A stretch of 8,079 bases of DNA from Verrucomicrobiaceae bacterium. Its GTDB lineage: Bacteria > Verrucomicrobiota > Verrucomicrobiia > Verrucomicrobiales > Akkermansiaceae. The translations under genes and the position numbers were made by a program. Location of the stretch: NCBI GenBank assembly GCA_027483005.1, contig JAIXVN010000411.1, positions 1 to 8,079 of the forward strand, in the 5' to 3' direction. Positions 1 through 5,731 of this stretch are shown piece after piece; position 1 is the stretch's first letter; each line of letters starts with the position of its first letter. The notes beneath the pieces are model-generated. The model was not told the DNA's origin. It saw only the letters and a program-made list of their open reading frames with translations, and did not search any database.

Positions 1-24
1 AAGCCCACTCTTCCGCCGTCATGA
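1..24 (+). CDS. 3' end of an upstream gene (partial)
   Basis: Frame 1 reads seven codons (KPTLPPS) and then TGA at 22-24, which overlaps the ATG at 21-23 of the next gene in an ATGA arrangement. The same arrangement joins two genes at 3531-3534, so tight coupling is normal here. Only the tail is visible, so the product cannot be read. From known gene order, DUF1501 genes often follow a DUF1800 gene, and that is the best guess. The open frame could also be chance, because 24 bases is very little evidence. Confidence 0.4.
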   Translation, partial: KPTLPPS

Positions 25-1586
25 AAAAGCACCAAAAGGAAGACCTCCGGACTCGGCGTGATTTCCTCCGTCAGTCCGCTTGTGCCTCGCTCGGAGTCAC
101 CGGTCTGGTCAACGCCCTCGCCCAGATGCGACTGATGACCGCCGCCATGGCCCAGGGTCCGGGAAATGGAGGCTACAAGGCCCTTGTCTGCCTCTTCCTG
201 AACGGCGGCCATGATTCCAACAACCTGCTCGTGCCTTCCGGAGATCCCGCCAGCAGCGGGCTGCGGGCGGATTACCAGACCGGTCGCGGAGTACTCGCGC
301 TTGATCGCACCACGCTCGCGCCGCTGAACGTCCCGGCCACCACCAAGACCTTCAACCGTCATCACGGCGGCGTGTTTCACCCCATGGGTGCGCATCCCAA
401 TGCCGCGGCCCTCGCCACACTCTTCAACGAGGGGAAACTCGCCTTCATCAGCAACGTCGGCACGCTTGCCTTTCCGGTCGCGAGCCGGACCGAGTACCTC
501 AGCGGAGCGATTCCCCTGCCGCCGCAGTTGTTTTCCCACTCCGACCAGCAGACGCAGTGGCAGTCGTCCGTCTCCGATCGGCCCTTCACCTCCGGCTGGG
601 GAGGACGAGCGGCGGATCTACTGAATTCCTCGTACAACAGCAGCGGCAGCTCGAAGGTTTCAATGTCGATCTCGCTGGCCGGAATCAATTCCTTCCAGGT
701 CGGCACCTCGGGTCAGGTGACCCAGTATGTCGTCAATTCCTCGGGGACGGTTCCACTCAGCGGCTTCAACAGTTCCAACTCTGACAACAATCCCTACGAT
801 CTCGCGCTGGATGCAAACGGGGTCTATAAGAACTCGGACCAGGCCCGGCGCCTCAAGGCCTTCGAGGACATCATGAAGCTGACCCACTCGAACCTTCATG
901 AAGAGGAATACAACCGCATCGTCGCCCGCGCCCGTGCAACCGAAGGCACGGTCGGCGCGGCCCTGACCGCTGCGGCGGCAACAGGAGTGAATTTCGATAC
1001 CCTCTTCACCGGCACCACGGCCTCGCTCGGCGGTCAGCTCAAGATGATCGCCAAGCTCATCGCCGGTCGCAACGTCCTCGGCAACAACCGCCAGATCTTC
1101 TTCTGCCAGGTCGGCGGATACGACACCCATCAGACCCTGCTCACCTCCCATGGCAATCTGGTGACGGAGCTTTCGAACGGCCTCAAGGCCTTCCACGACA
1201 CCCTCCAGGCCCTCGGGGTTTGGAATGACGTCGTCACCTTCACCGCCTCCGATTTCAACCGCACGTTCACCGCCAACAACACCGACGCCACCAAGGCCGG
1301 CTCCGATCACGGCTGGGGCGGCCACGCAGTGGTGATGGGCGGCGCGGTTCATGGCGGCGACATCTACGGCCATTTCCCGAGCTTGAAAACCGGCGCGGTC
1401 ACCGGTTCGCTCGATGCCGGGTCAAGCCGCGGCCGATGGATTCCGGGAACCTCGGTCGATCAATACTCGTCCGTGCTCACTTCCTGGATGGGCGCGGGGA
1501 GCAACGAGATCGGAGCCATCTTCCCGAACCTCGGCCGCTTCGACAATCCCTTCACCCAGTCGTCCGCGAATCTGGCCTTCCTCTGA
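21..1586 (+). CDS. DUF1501 family protein, Tat-exported
   Basis: This 521-residue protein belongs to the DUF1501 family, which is placed near the alkaline phosphatase/sulfatase-like fold. Its biochemical role is not established. The N-terminus carries a twin-arginine signal (TRRDFLRQ, residues 11-18), a moderately hydrophobic stretch and a plausible cleavage site after AMA (residue 44), so it should be exported folded through Tat. Family landmarks follow in order: LFLNGGHDSNN with N61-GGHD, HP motifs near residues 114-121, GGYDTH (Y367-H370), SDFNR (S410-R414) and SDHGWGGH (S428-H435) followed by a Gly-rich segment. The Asp and His residues of these motifs are candidate metal or active-site ligands. 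Residues about 205-260 are Ser/Asn-rich and look like an insertion or loop. Length is usual for the family. The start is set by the Tat signal and the overlap with the upstream stop; no Shine-Dalgarno sequence is visible. It is probably co-transcribed with the following gene. Confidence 0.93.
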   Translation: MKKHQKEDLRTRRDFLRQSACASLGVTGLVNALAQMRLMTAAMAQGPGNGGYKALVCLFLNGGHDSNNLLVPSGDPASSGLRADYQTGRGVLALDRTTLAPLNVPATTKTFNRHHGGVFHPMGAHPNAAALATLFNEGKLAFISNVGTLAFPVASRTEYLSGAIPLPPQLFSHSDQQTQWQSSVSDRPFTSGWGGRAADLLNSSYNSSGSSKVSMSISLAGINSFQVGTSGQVTQYVVNSSGTVPLSGFNSSNSDNNPYDLALDANGVYKNSDQARRLKAFEDIMKLTHSNLHEEEYNRIVARARATEGTVGAALTAAAATGVNFDTLFTGTTASLGGQLKMIAKLIAGRNVLGNNRQIFFCQVGGYDTHQTLLTSHGNLVTELSNGLKAFHDTLQALGVWNDVVTFTASDFNRTFTANNTDATKAGSDHGWGGHAVVMGGAVHGGDIYGHFPSLKTGAVTGSLDAGSSRGRWIPGTSVDQYSSVLTSWMGAGSNEIGAIFPNLGRFDNPFTQSSANLAFL

Positions 1587-1592
1587 TCCGCG

Positions 1593-2105
1593 ATGACCCG
1601 GCGCCATCAGGTTTTCCTCCTCCTCGGCCTCTTGTCGCTGGTGGCTTCGTTTTACTTCGGTCGGCCCGATCAAACCAAGCAGACCCCAGCCCTTTCGGGA
1701 TCTACGGTGGGAATCGTCCGCCCGCCGCCAGCTCCGGCTCCTGACTCATCACCCATCATCGCCCTGCCGGTCACAGAGACCGCTGCGACCTTGAACAGCG
1801 CCGACACGCTGCCGGCGGACGACCTTTCCACGCTCGATCTTCTGTTCGCCGAGTTCAGGAAAAATCATGGTGGCAATCCGGTCGGCGAGAACGAGGAAAT
1901 CACCGCCGCGCTGCTGGGAAAGAACCCCAAGCACCTCGCCTACCTGCCTGCTTCCGGTTCGTTCCTCGATGGCTCCGGAAAACTCATCGACCGCTGGGGC
2001 ACACCCTACGTCTTCCATTCACTCAGCGCCTCGCGCACCGAGATCCGCTCGGCGGGGCCGGATCGCGAGCCATGGACTGGAGATGACGTCACGCTCACGC
2101 CGTGA
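1593..2105 (+). CDS. Small membrane-anchored protein with GspG-like C-terminus
   Basis: This 170-residue protein starts six bases after the DUF1501 stop and is almost certainly in the same transcript. Residues 1-5 are basic (MTRRH) and residues 7-22 are hydrophobic, giving an N-terminal anchor or uncleaved signal with the rest outside the membrane. A Pro/Ala-rich linker covers residues about 30-60. The C-terminus has DRWGTPY (D133-Y139) and then GPDREPWTGDD (G155-D165). This matches the D-x-W-G-x-P-Y and GPD..GT(D)DD signatures of the type II secretion major pseudopilin GspG, where the Asp-rich loop binds calcium. The usual type III prepilin leader (Gly then Phe-T-L-x-E) is absent, so it is not a normal pseudopilin. 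It may be a pseudopilin-derived domain on a different anchor. Family similarity is by motif only; the function is unknown. Confidence 0.75.
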   Translation: MTRRHQVFLLLGLLSLVASFYFGRPDQTKQTPALSGSTVGIVRPPPAPAPDSSPIIALPVTETAATLNSADTLPADDLSTLDLLFAEFRKNHGGNPVGENEEITAALLGKNPKHLAYLPASGSFLDGSGKLIDRWGTPYVFHSLSASRTEIRSAGPDREPWTGDDVTLTP

Positions 2106-2241
2106 ATGCTTTCCCAAGTTGCGACTTTGGATCGATCCTTGAATCGCCATTGCCAAATGGATCTCCGCAGTTCCTGAAACTCACTGTAGCCTCGGAAGTT
2201 TTTCTCCTTCCGCCAAAGACTTGCAGCCGCAAGCTTGGATC
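2106..2241 (+). other. Intergenic gap before the permease
   Basis: This 136-base gap separates the DUF1501 block from the permease. It should carry the permease promoter, but no -35/-10 pair with good spacing is visible. A perfect 10-base palindrome GGATCGATCC lies at 2129-2138, and a 5-bp hairpin CTTGC/GCAAG lies at 2220-2233 just before the GTG. Both are short enough to be chance. Confidence 0.4.
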
Positions 2242-3534
2242 GTGTCCGATAAACCGAAAGCCGGCTCTGCAGCCGCCACCGCGCTGGTGGTGGCGAGCAT
2301 GATCGGCACGGGGGTGTTCACTTCGCTGGGCTTTCAATTGCTCGACTACCAGGTCGCACCGCCTATTTTGATGCTTTGGATCATCGGCGGGCTGACGGCG
2401 CTTTGCGGGGCGCTTTGCTATGCGGAGTTGGCGAGCCTGCTGCCGAAGTCCGGAGGGGAGTATCATTATCTCTGCGAGATCTATCACCCGGCCTTCGGCT
2501 TCATGTCGGGACTGCTCTCGGCGGTGGTCGGGTTTGCTGCGCCGACGGCGCTCAGCGCCCTGGCGATCGGGGGCTACGTGCATGCCAGTTTCGAGGCGAT
2601 CCCGGCACCGGCGGTGGCGGTGGGCGTCATTCTGTTAGGCACGGCCGCCCATTCATTCAGCACCTCCACCAGTGCCCGAGTCCAGACGGCGGCGACGGCC
2701 CTGAAGCTGCTGCTGATCCTATCCTTCCTGATCGCCGCCGCGCTGCTGCCGGGCAAGGGCGACATCGTGTGGTGGCAACCGGTCGGTCTGACACAACGGG
2801 CGATGCTGGAGCCGACCTTTGCCGGTGCCTTGCTCTATGTTTTCTATGCCTACAGCGGCTGGAATGCGGCGGTCTATGGGCTGGAGGAATGGGATCGTCC
2901 GGAGAAGACCGTGCGCCGCGCCCTGATCGGCGGGACTTTCTTGGTGATGCTGCTTTACGTCGCCTTGAATGCCGCCTTCCTGCATGCCGCGCCGAAAGCG
3001 GAGCTGACGGGTGTGCTGGAGGTGGGACACGTGGCGGCGGTTTCCTTGTTCGGGGCCTCGGTGGCGAAGTGGATCTCGATGCTGCTGGCTCTGGGGCTCT
3101 GCGCCTCGGTCAGCGCGCTGCTGTGGGCCGGACCGCGGGTGCTGGGAGCGATGGGTCGCGACCTGCCGGCGCTTCGATGGTTCGCTCCAGTGGATGGCTT
3201 GCCGACCCGGGCTCTGAGGTTTCAGGCGGGACTGGCTCTCGCCTTGGTGGCGATTGGAAACTTCGACCAACTGCTGACCTACACCCAGGTCGGGCTCACC
3301 CTTGCCACCTCGATGAGCGTCTTCGGGATCTTCATCCTGCGGCGACGCGTGCCCTACAATCTGCACAAATCCAACATCCCTCTCTATCCCCTGCCGCCGA
3401 TCCTGTTTCTCTGCATGACGGCGGTGGTGGTTGCGGTATCCTTGATCCATCAGCCATGGCCAGCCGTCAGCGGCGTGCTCACCGCCGTGGCCTGCGCCCT
3501 GCTCTGGATTCCCTTCAACAAACGTCGTTCATGA
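2242..3534 (+). CDS. APC-superfamily amino acid permease
   Basis: This inner-membrane transporter of about 430 residues probably moves amino acids by exchange or proton symport. The N-terminus contains the Gly-rich first helix motif IGTGVFTSLG (G22-T23-G24-V25-F26), which binds the substrate backbone in APC/LAT-type transporters. It is followed by the conserved loop after helix 2, YAELASLLPKSGGEY (Y60-Y74). Hydrophobic segments along the chain fit about twelve helices, and the tail ends in basic KRRS. I start it at GTG 2242 because this gives MSDKPKAG just before helix 1, as in relatives. A TTG at 2221 would add seven residues. Neither start has a clear Shine-Dalgarno sequence. The stop overlaps the ATG of the lipoprotein gene (ATGA). 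Substrate cannot be told from sequence; neutral amino acids are a guess. Confidence 0.9.
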   Translation: MSDKPKAGSAAATALVVASMIGTGVFTSLGFQLLDYQVAPPILMLWIIGGLTALCGALCYAELASLLPKSGGEYHYLCEIYHPAFGFMSGLLSAVVGFAAPTALSALAIGGYVHASFEAIPAPAVAVGVILLGTAAHSFSTSTSARVQTAATALKLLLILSFLIAAALLPGKGDIVWWQPVGLTQRAMLEPTFAGALLYVFYAYSGWNAAVYGLEEWDRPEKTVRRALIGGTFLVMLLYVALNAAFLHAAPKAELTGVLEVGHVAAVSLFGASVAKWISMLLALGLCASVSALLWAGPRVLGAMGRDLPALRWFAPVDGLPTRALRFQAGLALALVAIGNFDQLLTYTQVGLTLATSMSVFGIFILRRRVPYNLHKSNIPLYPLPPILFLCMTAVVVAVSLIHQPWPAVSGVLTAVACALLWIPFNKRRS

Positions 3535-4631
3535 AACCTGCGCTCCTCCTCGCCCTCTCGGTGGCCCTCAGCGGCTGCGCCTCGAAATCCAAGCCGAAGC
3601 CCGGCGAAACACTGACGCTCGCTCCCCCGCTCGCCGCCTTCGTGCAGGTCTCCGGTGTGGCCGATGCCAACGACGTCGCACTCTTCCTCGCCGGAAAGCC
3701 GGTCCGCCACGGAGCCGGGCTTTCGCAGATCCAGCAGACGGTCAACTACCGGACCTACCTCGACGAGATCGCGTTCAAGTGGAAGGCCTACGGGGAACGT
3801 CGTACTTCGAGGCAGTCCGGATGGTCGAACGAGAACCTTTCCCCGGTGATCGGTTCGCCCGGCACCCTGCTCTATCCCTTCGGCGGGCCGGACCTGCTCT
3901 ATGCGATGTCGATGTTTCCAAACACCTCGACCTACGTGCTGCTGGGGCTGGAACCGGCAGGCTCCTTGCCATCCCTGGAAAACCAGGACCCGGCGACGGT
4001 GGTGGACGCGCTCTTCGGTCTGGGCAAGTCGATGGATACCCAGCTCAAGGTCGGCTACTTCGTGACCAAGGACATGAAGGGCGATCTGGCCAACGGACCG
4101 ATGCCCGGCGTGACGCCGATCCTGCTCACGTCGATCGGCCTGATGGGCGGAGAAGTGGACAGCGTGCAGCCGATCAATGCGGGTGGAAACACCGGCGTGG
4201 ACATCCGTTTCAGCCTGCCCGGCGGAGGATCAAAGCGCGCGATCTACGTTTCCGGCGATCTTTCGAACGGCGGATTCAAATCCGGCTTCCAGTCGTGGGT
4301 CGGCGGCTTCAGCGGCTCGACCGCCTACTTCAAGGCCGCCTCCTATCTGATGCACGACGAGGGCTTCTCGAAGATCCGAAACCAGGTGCTTTCGCAGTCT
4401 CGGGCCATCGTGCAGGATGATTCGGGCATTCCGTTCCGCTACCTCGCCAGCGGCTGGGAGCTGAAGTTCTTCGGTCGCTATCAGAAACCGATCGAGCTCT
4501 TCACGAAGCACGATCAACCCGACCTCCGGGCCGCCTACGACGCCATCGGCGGCGGGCCACGGATTCCCTTTGGTTCCGGTTATCACGCCACACCGGACGA
4601 GGCGAACATCCTCGTGGCGGTGAAACGATAA
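3531..4631 (+). CDS. Conserved lipoprotein of unknown function
   Basis: This 366-residue protein starts at the ATG that overlaps the permease stop. The open frame runs further upstream, but that part is an out-of-frame shadow of the permease; the true start is fixed by the signal peptide. It has a short lipoprotein signal with lipobox LSGC (Cys16) and then a Lys/Ser/Pro-rich linker (residues 17-27). No catalytic domain was recognised. Distinctive motifs are YPFGGPDLLYA (Y115-A125), FPNTSTYVLLGLEP just after it, an AASYLMHDEGFSKIRN stretch around residues 270-285, and QDDSGIP (Q295-P301). From memory, unverified, these resemble uncharacterised 'hypothetical' proteins found in Bacteroidetes and other phyla, with the QDDSGIP-type segment strongly kept. 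The compact motif set suggests a folded periplasmic domain. The overlap implies translational coupling to the permease, so a link to uptake or envelope function is possible but only inferred. Confidence 0.85.
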   Translation: MKPALLLALSVALSGCASKSKPKPGETLTLAPPLAAFVQVSGVADANDVALFLAGKPVRHGAGLSQIQQTVNYRTYLDEIAFKWKAYGERRTSRQSGWSNENLSPVIGSPGTLLYPFGGPDLLYAMSMFPNTSTYVLLGLEPAGSLPSLENQDPATVVDALFGLGKSMDTQLKVGYFVTKDMKGDLANGPMPGVTPILLTSIGLMGGEVDSVQPINAGGNTGVDIRFSLPGGGSKRAIYVSGDLSNGGFKSGFQSWVGGFSGSTAYFKAASYLMHDEGFSKIRNQVLSQSRAIVQDDSGIPFRYLASGWELKFFGRYQKPIELFTKHDQPDLRAAYDAIGGGPRIPFGSGYHATPDEANILVAVKR

Positions 4632-4639
4632 GGCGCGAT

Positions 4640-5653
4640 CTAACAGAGAGCTTCCAACAAGGGCCCATCCTTCCACTGCGGCGAACGTCCGAGCCTTGCA
4701 AAGACCTGATCCTTCTCAGGCCAGATGAAGACTCGTTGTCCGGCGGAACCGACGAGCGCCACCAGATCGGCGGGGTGCTGTTTCGAAAGGCAGGCAGCCG
4801 ACCAGAATGAGGAGGCCCGCGGAGCATCGTGCACGTCTTCGATCTCGATCGCGCGGCCGGATGAACCACGGAGATTTCTCCAAAGTCCGCCGCCGTAGAT
4901 GGGATTCGCGGCGGAGGGTTTCGTGACCTCCGAATAGACTCCGGGATCGAAGCCGTTCGCGCTTCCGCCACGAAGCAGCTTTGCCAGGGTCCGTCCGAGT
5001 TTCCCGAGATCCTCGACCGTCAACTCCGCGCCGGTGGAGAGAAAGCAGCGGCCTTTCAGGTCCGAACGCCATTTCCGGCTGCGGAGGCCGATCGGCCCCA
5101 TCACGTTTCCGGCGATGAAATGCTCGAGGGTTTCGTCACCGAGTGTGCGCTGGAGGAATTCCGCCAGCACCTCCCAGTGCGAGGCCCCGTAGCGGAACTG
5201 GCTGCCGGGCGCATCGACCACCCGCAGGGAAAGCGCGGCCCGACCCTTGTCGGCGAGCGGTCGGTGATAAAGGGCGCTCGATCCGGCTTCGAGCCCGGAG
5301 GTTTGTTGGATCAGCATGCGCGGCGTGATCCGGGATTTCACGGCATCGCCTTTCCACTCGGGAAAGGTGTCGGCCAAGCGCTCATCGAGCGACATCGCCC
5401 CCTTCGAGACCAGGCGCGTCACCGCCAGGCCCGCCAGGGTTTTCGTGATGCTCAGGATCGGTCCGCTGGCAAAAAGATTCGATTCCGCGATCCGTGACCG
5501 ACCTTCCCAAAGCGCCCAGCCCCTTCCTCCGTATCCGGCGGCGATGCCGGGCAGCATCCTTGGAGGCTCACGGTGGGGAGTCGATCCGCAGCCGACCATC
5601 GAACCCGCCAGACCGGCGGTCGAGAGTTTCAGCCAGTCGCGACGCGTCCACAT
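4640..5653 (-). CDS. Serine hydrolase of the beta-lactamase/PBP fold, Tat lipoprotein
   Basis: This 337-residue protein belongs to the class C beta-lactamase/penicillin-binding-like family, whose members include esterases, D-amino-acid peptidases and penicillin-interacting enzymes. The N-terminus has a twin-arginine motif (TRRDWLKL, residues 3-10) and a lipobox-like SMVGC ending at Cys22, so it is probably a Tat-exported lipoprotein. Catalytic S68-I-T-K71 is the SxxK motif. A QQTSGL segment (about 116-121) matches the family's LLxHTSGL with the His changed to Gln. The second motif is Y155-G156-A157-S-H rather than YxN. The C-terminal GSAGQRVFIWPEKD segment matches the family's usual GQ-rich end. 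No clear KTG triad is seen. The start at 5653 is chosen because the Tat signal begins there; the frame stays open upstream across the ABC-F gene, but that is an antisense shadow. A weak AGGG lies just upstream of the start. Confidence 0.9.
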   Translation of the reverse strand: MWTRRDWLKLSTAGLAGSMVGCGSTPHREPPRMLPGIAAGYGGRGWALWEGRSRIAESNLFASGPILSITKTLAGLAVTRLVSKGAMSLDERLADTFPEWKGDAVKSRITPRMLIQQTSGLEAGSSALYHRPLADKGRAALSLRVVDAPGSQFRYGASHWEVLAEFLQRTLGDETLEHFIAGNVMGPIGLRSRKWRSDLKGRCFLSTGAELTVEDLGKLGRTLAKLLRGGSANGFDPGVYSEVTKPSAANPIYGGGLWRNLRGSSGRAIEIEDVHDAPRASSFWSAACLSKQHPADLVALVGSAGQRVFIWPEKDQVFARLGRSPQWKDGPLLEALC

Positions 5654-5731
5654 GCCCTGACTTTCGCATCCTGGAGGCCCGCTTGGAACTTGAAACTTGG
5701 CACTGCGGGGTTCTCCGCCTAAACCCCGCGC
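5654..5731. promoter_or_regulatory. Divergent intergenic region with heptamers and hairpin
   Basis: These 78 bases separate the divergently transcribed serine hydrolase and ABC-F genes and must hold signals for both. I see three adjacent imperfect heptamers, CTTGGAA (5682-5688), CTTGAAA (5689-5695) and CTTGGCA (5696-5702). An inverted repeat follows. A TTGAAA hexamer at 5690-5695 could serve as a -35 box for the ABC-F gene, but no good -10 box lies at the right distance, so promoter positions are not assigned. Confidence 0.5.
5705..5729 (+). promoter_or_regulatory. Inverted repeat just before the ABC-F start
   Basis: GCGGGGTT (5705-5712) and AACCCCGC (5722-5729) are perfect complements around a nine-base loop. 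The hairpin ends two bases before the GTG start at 5732, inside the probable ribosome footprint if transcribed. It could limit initiation or bind a regulator as DNA. One 8-bp stem is within what chance could give in 8 kb; only the position makes it noteworthy. Confidence 0.4.

Noticed and set aside
660..1373. 237-codon minus-strand frame inside the DUF1501 gene
   Set aside because: It is antisense to a well-supported gene, has no recognisable motif, and has the composition of a shadow frame.
2129..2138. Perfect palindrome GGATCGATCC as an operator
   Set aside because: Several 10-base palindromes are expected by chance in 8 kb, and no second copy or promoter overlap supports a role.
2102..2302. 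Small 66-codon frame across the gap before the permease
   Set aside because: It overlaps the preceding stop and the permease start, has no ribosome site and no recognisable features.
2376..3530. Open frame extending the lipoprotein gene upstream
   Set aside because: It overlaps the permease in another frame and has Gly/Arg/Ala-rich shadow composition. The lipoprotein signal sits exactly at 3531.
3779..4420. 213-codon plus-strand frame inside the lipoprotein gene
   Set aside because: It is an Arg/Asp/Gly-rich frame-shifted shadow with no signal or domain.
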